Shown one piece after another: positions 46,144 through 58,138 of a stretch of DNA of 64,000 bases; the stretch's first letter is position 1; the number at the start of each line of letters is the position of its first letter. This DNA comes from Cannabis sativa (taxonomy: Eukaryota; Streptophyta; Magnoliopsida; Rosales; Cannabaceae), in NCBI RefSeq assembly GCF_029168945.1, contig NC_083604.1:7308812-7372811 (forward strand), written 5' to 3'. The notes beneath the pieces are model-generated. The model did not search any database. It worked only from the letters and a program-made list of their open reading frames with translations, and was not told where the DNA came from. The translations under genes and the position numbers were made by a program.

Positions 46144-47240
46144 CTTATCTCTAGCCAACCCCGAACCCAACCCCTACCCAACTCCCACGATGGACAGCAA
46201 TACTCCGGCCACCCTCAACCCAAATGGACCATTGAGAACCCCAAAACCCCAAAGCTCTCTCGTTCTCCATCTCCTTGATCGTGCCGAGGTTGGGTTGTTA
46301 TTCCGCCACCGATGAAGCCTTGCCTTTCATCGTCAAAAATGGAGGCCACCACCACGGATCTAGCATTCACATTCGAAGAGCATGTCAAATATGTTAGTTT
46401 GTAAATTTTTATTTCAATTTAGTTATGAACTTATAATCTTTTTTCAAGATTATTAAGATGATGATGAAGCAAAATGTAACTAGATAATATTTGTGTTGTA
46501 TGTTGATTTTCTATTTATACAACATTGTCTATGAATTTTTGTATTAAAAATATGTCTTTTTCATCTTTAATACCATGTATTTTTTATAGTTAAAGCATGT
46601 TACATTTAGTTATTCATTGTGTAAAAATATGATATTCTTTGATTAAATATCTTTCATTAAATTATTTACATCTAATTCTTAAAATTGTAACACATTTAAT
46701 GCTTAAAAATTATATATTTTATAAGTAAACAAAAATCCTACATTTTTTAAAACAACTTGTGCTTAAATAGAAAATATAGTATGATTTATTTCAACTATAT
46801 CTAAAACTTGAGAATCAATGTACTTATGAATACTATTAAACTTGTATTTTGTGGATTCTAATATCTTAATAATCTTATTTGAAAACCATTTTTATATTTA
46901 CTCATCCTTAATCTTAAATCTTTTTCATTAAAAAAAATCTTAAATCTTTTTATTATTTGTCTTTTATTTTTCTAAAATAAAGTCCCGTCAAATATTTGAA
47001 ACTAGGTTAAAATATTCTTGTTTTATTTGAAATAGTTTCTTTTAATGTTAGTCAACTTTCATAGGCTCGATCTCGTACTTTTATAAACATTATATTCCAA
47101 AACGATTCGTGTACTTGTGAGTATAAATATTAAAACATTCACTTTTGGGTACAACAAATCTCTTTCTCCTTCAGTTCTCACATCAGCTCCCCATCTCCTC
47201 ACATAACTCTCTTCTTCTCCTTTGTTTGTCTTCTGATCTA
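46144..47240. other. Intergenic DNA with a GC-richer pocket at 46150-46390
   Basis: The pocket contains proline-rich coding-like sequence (46121-46315 frame) that begins inside the LTR, so it is not a real gene start. It could be a captured exon piece, but no family is recognised. The remainder is plain AT-rich sequence. Confidence 0.3.
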
Positions 47241-47253
47241 AAATTAAGTTAGA

Positions 47254-50140
47254 ATGAGTAAGAATGAACAAAATAAAGGATTATGAAAGGATCCTGCTTG
47301 GAAGTATAGTGTTGAAATTGAAGTGCAACTTTTATAGTAAGGTTATTAAGGGAAGGGTGAAGAGAATGAAAGAACATCTTGCTTGCACACACAAAGATGC
47401 AGCATCGTGTCCTAAAGTACCTTAAGAAGTCAAAGATGAGATGAAACAATATTTGAAAAACTTTCAAATTTAAAACTTCCAACTCAAGGAAATTACGAGG
47501 AAAGTGGATTGTGGAGCTTACTTTAACAGTGGTGGTAGTGGTACTGGTAATGCCACTCCCATTTCATTCAGTTCATTGGACTTCAACAACTCCTGTCCTT
47601 GTAATACTGGTAGTATTAGAGGTGTTAGAGGACCTATCGATCGATTCATGATGACTAATATATAATAATTAAGTATGCGTACCTGATTGATCCATAACAA
47701 TTACCTCAATTCGATCAATAGCAATTACTTCAATTCGATAATACAATACTATCAACTAAGTCTTCTTTCCTAGATCTCTAAATTAGAAGCAGTTTATTTA
47801 TTTGATTATCAAAAGGTATACAATTGTGATGAGATATAGAGTTAGGGAGGGGACTTAGGTACAAAACCTTAGTTAGACTGGGCTTGCTCATCAAAGGCTT
47901 CAGTTAACTAGTAAAGCCCACACTTCTACTTCACCTAGACTTTACACACAGATGCTAAGCCCATTAACAATTGATCACCAACAATATGGGCTAACACAGC
48001 AAAAACTATCCAATCAACCTAAGTTTTAATAAAACCAATAAAATTTAATGTAAGCCCAAATAAAAAGTCTAATAGGTGCTACCCAAAAAATGACTCCAAC
48101 AGGTGCTAAAGAGCATTGAAGTTAGGTTTGTCTAGATATTGGGAGATTCTTTTTTGAGAATAGGATACCATTTAATTGTGCAAAAAGCTCATCATATTTT
48201 AATATGTTGCGTTTCACTAGAAATTATGGTCGAGGATTGAAAGCTCCTACAATGTATGAGTTAAGGACTTGGATACTAAAAGAAGAAGAGAAGAAAACAT
48301 CTGAAATTGTGAGTGACATAAAAGCCACATGGTCAAAAACAAGAGTTTCATTATTATCAGATGGTTGGTCAGATATGAGAAATAAGAGTTTGATCAATTT
48401 TTTAGTTAACAATCAATATGAGACTATTTTTTTGAGAATTGCTGATGCATCAGATTGTGTAAAAGATATACAAAAATTGTTCCAATTGCTTGATGATGTT
48501 ATTGAAGAAATTGGAAAAGACATTGTTGTTCAAGTGATCACTGATAATGCAAGTGCATCCAAGGTAGCTAGAAAATTGTTAATGGAGAAGAGAAAAAGTT
48601 TGTATTGGACTCCATGTGGTGCTCATTGTATAAATTTGATGCTTGGGAAGATTGGTGAATTGCCACAACACAATAATGCTTTGCTGAAAGCAAAAAGAGT
48701 TAGTAATTTTATCCACAATCATCAATGGGTGTTGAATTTATTAAGAAAATTTACAAAGAAAGATATTGTTTGACCAGCTGCCACTCGATTTGTCACTGTT
48801 TTTTTGACTTTAGAGAGTATTGTATATATGGATTGAAGCATCCATTACAAATGATGTTTGCCTCAAAAGAATGCACATGTCGTCTATGGGCAAAGAAACA
48901 TGAAGGAATAGAGGTAAAAAAATAATAATGGATGAAATTTTTTTTGGCCTAGTGTGGTTTATTCTATTAAAACTACAAAAGTCCCTTGTGCATGTTTTAC
49001 CGTGCTATGTATGAGGCAAAAGAAAAAATAGCAAAGAACTTAGATGGAGATGTGTCTTCCTATAAGGAGATTTGGGATATCATTGATCAAAAATGGGAGA
49101 ATCAATTGCATCGTGACTTGCATGCAACTACATATTATTTGAATCCTCAATTTAGATGGAGTCCCAATGTATCATCTGGAGATTAAAATTGGTTTGTATA
49201 AGTGCATGGATGACTCATTAAGGATGACAAAATATATGCCAAGGTTAATACCCAACATGATGCCTGTAAATACAAATAAGAATTGTTTGGCTACAAATCA
49301 TCTTTGATTTCATACTCAACCCCTTCACCTGGTGAGCAATGAATACTTTGATTTATTACTTTTAATTCTTATATTTTTTTTTTCTTTCAAAGTATAGTAG
49401 TTTATATAAAATACTTTATTTATTACTTTGTTTTGGTTTTTTATAATCATTATAGTTTGATGATGGGAGAATTTTGGAGATGAAGTTCCAAAACTAAAAT
49501 TATTTGCCATGAGAATTCTAGGTCTTACGCATCGACATGTGAACGTAATTGGTGTATGTTTAATCAGGTGCACACAAAGGAAAGTTGAAACATAAATTTT
49601 TGATGAACAAAAAAGAGGAAGATGATCCTTTGATTAAGGAAAGTGTGCCTTCTAATGATGAGTGGGTAGCTAACCCTGAAGAAGATGGCGATGCCGATGA
49701 TCATTGGTTAACTGAAGTTGATGGTGAAGAGGCAATTTAGATTTGAGATCAAGGAAAGTGTGCCTTCTGATGATGAGTGGGTAGCTAACTCTAAAAAAGA
49801 AGGTGATGATCATAGGTTAACTGAAGTTGATGGTGAAAGGGCGATTGAGATTGAGGATGTTTAAGAGAGTTCTATAGGAACAAGAAAGAGGAAAAGAAAT
49901 TAAACACCAAAAAAGGTTACTATTACAACATATTGCAAATTTGTAATCATATATTTATTTATTTTTTTGTAATATTTTGTTTACATGTTATGATTTAGGA
50001 AATGAAAAAAAAATATATATAAAATGGATGAGGAAAATGAATCTGAAGGAGGAGATGAGGGTGATTATATAGACAATAGTCAAGTTATGAAATTTTACTT
50101 TTCAAAACAAGATAAAGACGATCATGACTTTAAGATTTGA
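47254..50140 (+). pseudogene. Decayed hAT-superfamily transposase gene (BED finger, DUF659, dimerisation domain)
   Basis: A BED zinc finger relic at 47290-47470 reads DPAWKYSVE and, in another frame, RVKRMKEHLACTHKDAAS. After about 480 unrelated bases, a 189-codon frame (48204-48773) encodes a DUF659-type catalytic region with LLSDGWSDMRN, ITDNASASK and TPCGAHCINLMLGKIG. It ends at a TGA (48771) where PAATRF continues in frame, so it is a nonsense change. Further blocks (48986-49186; FGDEVPKLKLFAMRILGL at about 49460-49520) represent the linker and the C-terminal dimerisation domain. An acidic tail follows. Family role: cut-and-paste transposition with 8-base target duplications. Terminal inverted repeats were not located. 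Several stops and shifts make it non-functional. Confidence 0.82.
49637..49855 (+). repeat. Tandem duplication in the acidic tail of the hAT relic
   Basis: AAGGAAAGTGTGCCTTCT begins two successive units (about 49637 and 49755), each running through GTTAACTGAAGTTGATGGTG. The copies are diverged by substitutions and one deletion. Confidence 0.75.
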
Positions 50141-50144
50141 GTTG

Positions 50145-50424
50145 GGATGATGAATATATTTTTATATATGTTTAGAACTTAGTAATTGAACCTTATATGA
50201 ATTTAGTTTATCATTTTAACGCTTAACTAGTACTTTTCATGAATTTTATAACTTTGTTATGAATTCTGTTTTGTTTGTTATGAATTTTCTATTGTTTTAT
50301 GAAGGTTTTCTTCTTATTTTTGAGGTGTAAGCCTATTTTATGAAGTTTTTATTCTTATTGCTGAGGTGCACATCTCGATTCGTCTCGAGGCTTACGCTAA
50401 TGGAACTAAAGGAAAACGCCTCAA
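50145..50424. other. AT-rich spacer after the hAT relic
   Basis: No coding or RNA feature seen. A GAGGTG motif near 50320 and 50362 may mark the end of the transposon but could not be paired. Confidence 0.3.
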
Positions 50425-50845
50425 TACTTATTGAAGAATATTGTCTCACATGGATTAAATATAAATATAGTGAACTATTTATAAAAATATAAGCTACTTT
50501 ACTCATTACCAATTAATTTTGAGGTGGAATCTCATATTTCTTAACATGGTGAGTCATTTCTCTAGGGGGACTTCGATCTACACCTATCTAAATAGTTAGT
50601 CAACCCCATAAGATTCAAATGGTACAAAGACGCTTGCGATTCAAACAAAAACAAGATCCAGATAGGATAAAGACACTTGAGATCCGAACAAAAATAAAAC
50701 GAGCAAACAACACGGCTTGTGATAAGGTGTTTCAAGATTAGTGAGCAAAATAAGCTACCATCTTAAAGAGAATATAAAGAACATTGTCCCACGTATATAT
50801 TAAGATGAGTCTACTTATTCCATTTTTCAAAACAAAATATGCAAT
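50425..50845. repeat. Possible TRIM-type small LTR element
   Basis: An LTR-like segment at about 50432-50545 starts with an ATTGTCTCACATGG motif and ends ...TTCTTAACA followed by TGGTGAG, a weak primer-binding-site match. A second ATTGTCCCACGT segment starts near 50778. The CCCACAT-type start resembles plant TRIM terminal repeats from memory. The second copy is too short or diverged to prove an LTR pair. Confidence 0.35.
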
Positions 50846-51172
50846 TCCGACAGTGTTTTTATTACTAGATATTTGTTAGTTCTGTAGTTGGAGATTGCAA
50901 CTTACAACTATGCTGCAAAAAGAGTATTGTTAATGATATTCCTACTCTCCTACAGTACTCAACACCAATCAACAATGTTATTGTTATTGATACATTCAAT
51001 ATCAAATTAAAAAGATATACCAAAACAAAATCATGTCAAGAGTTACGAACGCGGCAATGCCAATTGGGTTTCAAGAATATGATCTCAACAAATATACCAA
51101 AGAAGATAATTAAACTAAGATCAAAATGAAAAATTAAAACCAATCTGGTAGAGAAAAGTGAGGCCAACCAAA

Positions 51173-51852
51173 CTAGTTCTTTCTCAATGCAAGAGACATA
51201 GGCGAAGAACTCTTCTTGGTTCGAGCATTAGTTCTTGTTCGTTGTCCTCTGCTTGGCAATCCATCCCTATGCCTAATCCCTTTATAGCACTGAATCTCCA
51301 CCATTCTCTTCATATCTCTCTCAACACAATTCCTCTGAAACATCCCCAAATAAAAGGATTCATAAACAAGAAGAAATGTAGTATCGTAACAAAAAGAGAA
51401 TGATTTGTATTTTGTACTAAATTTAGGGTTTTACCAATTCTTTTCCAATAACAAAATTGGAGAGTTCTTCACCAAGAAGAAAGATTTCCCTTTTTGTTAA
51501 ATCCTTGGCGAGTTTGTTGTTATCCATGTTCAGTTCAGACAGAATTTGACGAGCTCTGGCTCTGCCGATCCCATGGATGTATGGAAGTGCAAACTCGAGT
51601 CGCTTTCCGTCTGGAATCTCCATTCCCGCTTTCACACTGATGAGTCGAGCTCCTCCTCCTGCTCCATTGATCTGTAATCTCATTGGAGTGAATTTAATAC
51701 ACCACATCAATCTCACCTGTTTGGTTGCTCGAAAAATGAAATAAACAACCAAAAAAAATTCTAACAATAATTTTGGCTGAACTTACCCTTGATAAAGATT
51801 GAAGAAGTTGAATTCGAATATTGGAGAGAGCTGAATTCCTCAAGCAAAACAT
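51173..51852 (-). CDS. RPS13: Small ribosomal subunit protein uS13, organellar (nuclear-encoded)
   Basis: Three exons on the minus strand: 51787-51852, 51435-51671 and 51173-51334, joining in frame to 154 residues. The first exon ([20 protein letters not shown]) is an Arg/Ser-rich amphipathic leader suited to organelle import. The core has [20 protein letters not shown], the helix-two-turn-helix of uS13, and the C-terminus has [20 protein letters not shown], the conserved rRNA- and tRNA-contacting tail. In the family, uS13 sits in the head of the small subunit and bridges to the large subunit. An alternative acceptor at 51716 would give 15 more residues; 51671 was preferred because it keeps the leader and core adjacent. 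Mitochondrion is more likely than plastid by leader type, but this is an inference. Confidence 0.88.
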
Positions 51853-51891
51853 TAGTTGAGGATCGATTTTGAGGAGATTAATGGGGTTATG

Positions 51892-51893
<2 letters not shown>

Positions 51894-51933
<40 letters not shown>
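51894..51933. repeat. (CT)n microsatellite in the uS13 leader or promoter
   Basis: About 40 bases of CT (GA on the gene strand), 42 bases upstream of the uS13 start codon. Confidence 0.85.
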
Positions 51934-51937
<4 letters not shown>

Positions 51938-52239
51938 GTTTAGGGGTTTAATCATAAGGATACTAAAGAACAAAACACAACGACAGCAGTAGTGAAAAAC
52001 GACAACGACATTAACTATGAAAAAGAATAAGAAGAGCTGAAATCTCAAGCAACATTCAAACCAAAGACGACAATAAAGAAGAGCTAGCTAGAAATAATAG
52101 CAGAAAAACAATAATCTCATATGAAAAAAATCCAACACCAACTGAAATATCCACGGTAAACTCAATCAAATTATCTCAAAAAACTATTTTGTTTATCATT
52201 TACAACTTAGCTAGATTAGAACCAAAAAGAAAATTTTGA

Positions 52240-53028
52240 TCATTGTACATTGATATCCAAAATTTTTGAGCTAACAGTAGCTTTGGGGATATTAATATAC
52301 AAAACCCCATCTTTAACCTCAGCTTTAATCTTCTCGAACTGGATATTCTCAGGTAAAGCGATTCTACAACTATACTTGCCATAGCTTTTAGCAGACCACT
52401 CCTCTTCATCTCCTTCCCCATTCCCATCATTGACCCCATTCTCCTTCTTCTTCGGCTCCTTCTGTGCCTTCAACACCAACATTTTCTCTTCCACCCAAAC
52501 CTTCACATCCTCCTTCGTCATTCCAGGCATGTCGAACCTCAATTTGTACTCTGTTTCACCTTCTTTGATCTCCCATGGTGTTCTCCCTCGCTTGTACGGA
52601 GTAGCCTCGCTGGGCACAGTAGATGACCACCCATTTGAGTACTCCAATGGGTCCTCCATAATTCTATCCATTGTCTCCATCATCTGCTGTACAGTTCTCG
52701 CCGTCGGAAACCTGTCCCATAATCCTATACCCAAAAAAATAAAGTTCAGATTTTGAGCATTGAAATTCGAAAAAGAAGCTGAATTTGTTGATTATCTGAG
52801 ATGGGTTTTGAGATTTATACCTACTGGAGCTGTTGGGGCAACTCTTTTCTTAGGTGGAGTGTGTTGCTTCGTAGTTGGAGCTCTCTGTAAGTGGTCAAGA
52901 TTGTCTCTGTAGTCCCCTGCTGCCCTGGCCTTGACGACCGGAAAAGATTGAAGCTTTGGTGAGTAACTCACCCTTCTTGATGATGACAGAGGAAGTAAGA
53001 GGCTTATGTTTGACAATGCTTGAGACAT
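52240..53028 (-). CDS. Small heat shock protein, plastid type (HSP21-like)
   Basis: Two exons on the minus strand (52821-53028 and 52240-52724) join with a GT-AG intron to 230 residues. The N-terminus is Ser/Arg-rich (LSNISLLLPLSSSRRVSY), like a chloroplast transit peptide. A Met-rich amphipathic segment, QQMMETMDRIMED, is the signature of plastid small HSPs. The alpha-crystallin domain begins near WEIKEGETEYKLRFDMPGM, includes a KKK/GDE-rich insert, and has the GVLYINIPK motif near the end. These chaperones form oligomers that hold unfolding proteins in the stroma during heat; that role is family knowledge. Heat shock elements at 53167-53216 support heat induction. Tandem with the uS13 gene (same strand, 387 bases between coding regions). 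No defect is seen. The mitochondrial small HSP class is the main alternative. Confidence 0.9.
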
Positions 53029-53166
53029 TTTCTTTATCTCGAAGGCTTAAATGATTGGATTTTAATAATGGTAATTGAAAATGAGTATTGGGTTCTTCTT
53101 CTTTTTTCTTGGATTGATGAGAATGAGGATACTGGTATGCATGATTTTAAAGGAACGTTTCGACAA

Positions 53167-53216
53167 TTCTGGAAACAGCAATGGAATAGACATGGTTTTC
53201 TGGAGAAATCCAGAAA
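53167..53216 (-). promoter_or_regulatory. Heat shock elements upstream of the small HSP gene
   Basis: TTCTGGAA at 53167-53174 is a perfect inverted pair of HSE units. A second site at 53197-53216 reads TTTCT-GGAGA-AATCC-AGAAA, four alternating 5-base units with two imperfect. They lie about 140-190 bases upstream of the minus-strand start codon, a usual distance for heat-shock-factor binding. Confidence 0.65.
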
Positions 53217-53666
53217 CTTAAACAGAGATAAGGATCAAATTAATAAAAATAAAAATAAGAAAAAGCAGTACAGTCTAGACTCTTAGGAAAACGACGTCGT
53301 CGTGTGCTTTAAATAGAGTTGATTGAATTTAATGAGGCAAGCACCACCACATACTAAAGACATTAAGCACACATCGTTTTTTAATTTGATGAGAGAGTAA
53401 AGATTCAAACTTTTTCTTTCATCCGATTATATATCATACACAGATAATTCTAAATAATTTAGTGTCAAAATTTAAATTTATGTGTCATATAATGATCAAA
53501 ATTTAGTTGAAGTCCAAAATTTTGTATTGTATAATTAACAATATTTTTATACATATTTCTTATAGAGTAATGATACGTGTACAATTAAATTATACACAAA
53601 TGTATCACACATTTATTTATTTGACTAATCACTTTTGATAAATAAAACCCATCTTAAATAAATATA
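53217..53666. other. Upstream region of the small HSP gene
   Basis: AT-rich; contains AAACGACGTCGTCGTG near 53288. No gene seen. Confidence 0.4.
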
Positions 53667-54156
53667 GGTACCGTTTGGTAACACTTTTTTAATCAGTTTT
53701 TTGTTTTTAAAATTAAAAAAGTAAAAATATTTTTTAAGAACATGTTCTATAAAACTGTTTTTATTTTTCAATTTTTTAATTAAGAATTAAAATTTTAAAA
53801 ACAAAAAAAAATCACTTTCAATATTTTTTTAAACAGTTTTTTTTTTCTTAATTAATATCTTGGACTTCGATCATCACCCGGACCCAAATCACCCCACAGC
53901 CCTGGCGCTGAACCCGACCTCTGACTTGAACCCAAATCTGACCCCGAACTTAGACCCGACGTAAATAAAATCAAAAAATGAAAATGAAAATGAACTTTAC
54001 AGAACACACTTTTGTTTTCTGTTTTTAAAATTGAAAAACAAAAGTGATAACAGAACGCATTTTTATTTTTCAAAAGAAAAATTTTTAAAAACAAAAATTT
54101 TACTTTCATTTTGTGGTTAAAAAATTAAAAAATAAAAATGTTATCAAACGGCACCA
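53667..54156. repeat. Foldback MITE, 490 bases, with GGTACCGTTTGGTAACA-type ends
   Basis: The left end GGTACCGTTTGGTAACAC pairs with the complement of the right end (TGTTATCAAACGGCACC). The A/T-rich arms carry repeated AAAA/TTTT runs. The centre (53867-53960) is unexpectedly GC-rich and proline-codon-like. Transposase is absent. Confidence 0.65.
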
Positions 54157-54248
54157 TAATTATTTAAAGTGATTTGTGGGATAATGTGTATCATATTTGT
54201 GTATGCTCAAGATAAAATTTGTAAATTCTCTTCTAACTCTTAGGACTG

Positions 54249-54557
54249 GTGGAGAAAAATTATCAAAATTTGCTATCTTTTAATAGTGATCATATTGATG
54301 ATCCCTATCAGTATCAAAGCATAGTTGGTGCATTACAATATGCTATCATCACTAGGCCAGAGATAGTTTATGCTGTGAATAAAATATCTCAATTCATGCA
54401 CAATCCACTAAAGTCTCGTCTAAAAATGGTTAAGAAGATACTCAAATATCTGAGAGAAAGTTTGGACTTTGGTTTGCACTTAAAATTATGTTCTAAACTA
54501 GTTTTGATAGGGTTATGTGATGCTGTTTATCGAGATTTTTGGAAACTAAATATTTAA
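54249..54557 (+). pseudogene. Isolated fragment of a copia pol gene (RT to RNase H junction)
   Basis: The translated frame contains DPYQYQSIVGALQYAIITRPEIVYAVNKISQFMHNP, matching the region just after the RT domain of copia elements. It stops soon after a degenerate LCDAVY. There are no LTRs nearby and no other pol domains, so this is a truncated relic, from a different copia family than those in this window. Confidence 0.75.
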
Positions 54558-54559
54558 GA

Positions 54560-55450
54560 GCTTAAGAAATAATAAATGTAATAATAAAGAAGGTGAAGGT
54601 TTTTTACGTGGTTTAGGTGTTAACAAACCCTAGTCCACGAGTCAGTATTATTGACCTTAAGAGGCTTGTGTGATATTTTTTACAGTGGTATTTGCAAGAG
54701 AACTTAGCTCTGTACTCTTAGTTTCTCCTAAGAAAGAGAAAAGCTTCTAGTAAATTTGACAAAGCTTCGACTACCTATTTTTTTCGATCCCCCTTTGTAT
54801 GGGAATCGAAGGGTATTTATAGGCTGAAGTGTGGGTATGTACATGCCCATCACCCGCCTAGGATTTTTACAGTAAACCCACTATTGGGATAAAATACATG
54901 CAATAATCTGACTGTTGGGTTCCTAAGAAGATCCTTGTACTCATGCGAGGAAGTAACTAGACAATAGAAGACCACAAATGGTACAAGACACGTGTTGCCA
55001 AAAGGTTTCACCTTGTAGAATAAATGCTCGAACTTGGACATGTGTCGCCAAAAGGATTCACCTTGCAAAGGAGATGCCTTGACAAACTGTCAAGCAAAAT
55101 GGTATGTTCAGAGGCGAGGCGTACACATTACTATGGTCTGACACAGAGGGCATGATCTCATCCTGTGTCAGAAAAAGTATAATCGTCATTGAGGTCATAC
55201 GGGTTCCTCTACATGGATGACTTCTGACTTCCTTTGGTCAACTGGTATCAATGCTAACCTTTACGAATACCTTTCAGATGTCTCTTGGGTGAATAGCAAG
55301 CCTTGGCCGTCTCCAGATGCTTTTGAATCCCAAATATATTAACACGTGTCTTCCGCCTGAAAACGCGGATAACATTTACCCCCAAGCTTCTGAGACTTTG
55401 TGAGTTATGGAAGCTTGTAGTTTTCTTCTAGATTACTAGAGTGTAATTGT
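54560..55450. repeat. LTR-like fragment (ACGTGGTTTAGG type)
   Basis: It opens with ACGTGGTTTAGGTG then CCTAGTCCACGAGTCA, shared with 6936-6985. The following sequence has several ACACGTGTC motifs (for example near 54990-55040 and 55345). No second copy was found in the window, so an LTR cannot be proven. Confidence 0.35.
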
Positions 55451-56690
55451 GACACGTAGGTATTTCTAGATCATGTGGATGCACCTTTCGTGCTTGGCTT
55501 TTAATAAAAATAAGGCTCAGAAGCTTTTCGTGAGCACACTTGGTATTATCCGCGTGTCGCATATTTCTCAATTTTGTGGGTGACACGTGCTTGAGAGATG
55601 CGTTCCCCGTGGACAAATGTGTATGTCAGCAAAGTGGTGACTTGATAACTCTTTTTCATGTGCACTGGACCCAACGCTGATAATGATGGAAAATGCTTCG
55701 ATTTTGGTGAGAGAAATTAAAGGTTGTCTCTTTCACTCCCTAGCCATCAGATGAACTAGGGTTCGTTGTGGAGTTGATCTGGATCGTCAATTTCAAATGA
55801 TACAATTTGGATTGAGATGTAAATTGAAGCGAGGCCATTAGTCTTCACTTTTTCACCATTTAGTCATTTTTCAAACTTCATTAGTCTCTAAGAACTCGAA
55901 CCAAAACCTCTTCCTCAGAAATCACGTGGAAAATATCTTACGTTGGTGCTTCGCAACCCTACTAGTGAATGATCGAAGGTTTTCATTTTCTTTTCGATTG
56001 TCTTTTTTAATGTCGAGCACACTATTTCTCGGACGCACCAGCTTTCAATCTTAATCTGTATCACCCCCAGTCAAGCGAGGAGTTCAACATTTAAGTGGGC
56101 TGTAACCAAGTTATCAACTGGGCACACAATTTTTAGACTATTCTCAGCAATCAACCCACCTCTTCAAATCACGTCATAAGTAAGTACCTTTGAACTTGTT
56201 GATTTTTGGTTTTATGCTAGAATAAAAGATCGTATTTTTGAGCTCTGTCCCAAATTTTTTGCATGCAATTGCATTAGAGGAGGTATTTCAAGTGACATAG
56301 TTGATTAGGGCCGAGAATGTTGGACCATGAATGTGTATATATGATTTTTTGGGGAATGGATGTAAAAATCCAAACTTGGTAGGGATGAGCCCTAGGAATT
56401 TTTAGGCCAACTTTGTACTCGTTCACTCATTTAGAACTATTAAAGCTTTAAAGGAAAATGGGTGTCTAACCATTAGATTATTCAGTGAACGTCTTGTGGG
56501 TTCTTGACCTGCTGCCTCGAGGCGTTTCTTTGTGAGGGCGATGTCCTTTGAGCAAACGGTCCGGTGGGGACCTCTCCAAGTAATTTCGGGGGAGGCCTTC
56601 CCTAGTACCCACACCGTCCTTAGGATATTGGGTGCTAATTTTCTTGGGTTTTCTTTCTCTTTTCTATTTAGTGGCCAACCTTGATGACGA
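55451..56690. other. Probable leader and spacer of a degenerate retroelement
   Basis: No domain recognised. The frame at 56423-56614 (-) is open but unsupported. Sequence composition is richer in G and C than nearby intergenic DNA. Confidence 0.3.
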
Positions 56691-57860
56691 CTTTAACCTT
56701 GAAGTTGCAGATATTAAGGAGATCGAGGTCGAGATACCTGTAGAGATGCCTTGACAAGAACCTACTCACGAGGTCGCCCCAAAGAGAAAATGTAGAAAAG
56801 GCATCGCGAAAAGTAGAGTAAAACCCACATCGAAGGGTAAATCTAAGGCCTCGTCTTCATCTCCCCCCATTTACAATGACTCCATTTGGGAGATGGACTA
56901 GAGTACCAATAAGTCCAGGAATTATGGCATGATGGAGAATTTATTGAGTAAAGATGGGGTTCTCAATATTATAGGGCTGGTGTGGAATAGGTTGTCCCTG
57001 GTGGGCGAATACACCTCTCAACCCAAGAAGGGTTCAGTGCATGGAGCTGTGGCCACATATCATGTGGGGCTCACATACCCCTGAGGACATACTTTGCCAA
57101 TTTCTGCGCCAGAGTGGGGATCGCTCCATTCTAACTGATACCTCTGTCTTACAAATTATTATCCGGATGGTACTTGTTGTGCAATATGGGGAAGTTGGAA
57201 CCTACAAGGTCAGACGAGATCTTGTATTATTACGCTTTCAAACCCCAGCCCATGCGAGCCAATATGCTGAAAGTTAATTTCTATAAGCTGGAAAAGTATC
57301 TGGAGGTGAGGTGTCCCATCAGCGTTACATCGCACGCCCATGACTTGAGCAAGTGCTGTTTCTTTTCTACCGGGTTCCCCGTGAAGAGGGTGCCAAATAT
57401 CTCCTTAGACCTCAAAATTCTTGGTAAGGACTTTCTCTGTAGTTTTCACTTCCTCTTTTGTCAAGATTTATAACTAACGACATTTCCCCACTTGTTGCAG
57501 AACCAGTGTCTCAGACTCTATTAACTGAAGAGTTGAAGGTTAAATTCACTTTTTACAACTCAATCTCGGATAGTGCACTGAACGTGAGTAACTTAGTTAC
57601 CACAAAGCTACTTCGTGAGTATAGTCTCATTGCTGGTTTCTAAAATACTGACCCGGTCAACAACAAGGGTCTTGCGAATCCTCCTTCAAAAATCAAGGAA
57701 AAAAATTGTCGCGAGTGTTGCAGAGATCATGAAGGCAACCTTGCAAAAAGATAAACTTTTGATGGTGGATTGGGCACTTCGCCATCTAGATCTTTTGACT
57801 GAGGAGGATGAGATCACTGAAAGGTTTTTCGCAGCATACCCGGATGAGGATACTTTCTGA
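56691..57860 (+). pseudogene. Degenerate, possibly intron-containing TE-related gene of unknown family
   Basis: A broken frame starts near 56691 (acidic, then a KR/S-rich basic stretch ending in KASSSSPP). After stops it continues with PRRSG-type and DEILYYYAFKPQPMR at about 57200, and a stretch to KILG at 57424. A GTAAGG donor at 57424 and a TTGTTGCAG acceptor at 57500 delimit a probable 77-base intron. The next exon has SQTLLTEELKVKF and runs to a stop near 57643, with more acidic sequence to 57860 in another frame. I do not recognise the family. Its position among repeats suggests the gag-like gene of a non-autonomous LTR element. Confidence 0.4.
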
Positions 57861-58138
57861 GCTAGTACCTCGAGAAGAGGTAAAAGGCACTTTCGCCTGT
57901 TCCATACCCCTAGCCTTCCCAAAATAGTAGAAATTCTCAAGGGTCGTAATAGTTGTGTCCCTCCTTCAGACACGTTTATGGTGGACCCTTTCTTGTCCAA
58001 TCTTTCCCAAGCTTCAAAGAATATGGCAAATTTTTGAACTTTTGAACTGAGAAAATATAACTCTTTTTGCTCAGGGAAAACTATACGATAATTCAATTGA
58101 CGGTTGCATTCACGCCCGAGTCTTAGTCTCAACGATAT

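Noticed and set aside
46121..46315. 64-codon Pro-rich frame as a gene start
   Set aside because: Its ATG lies inside the LTR of element 2, so the frame was created by the insertion.
49325..49573. 82-codon antisense frame in the hAT relic
   Set aside because: Complement of the dimerisation-domain remnant, with no independent evidence.
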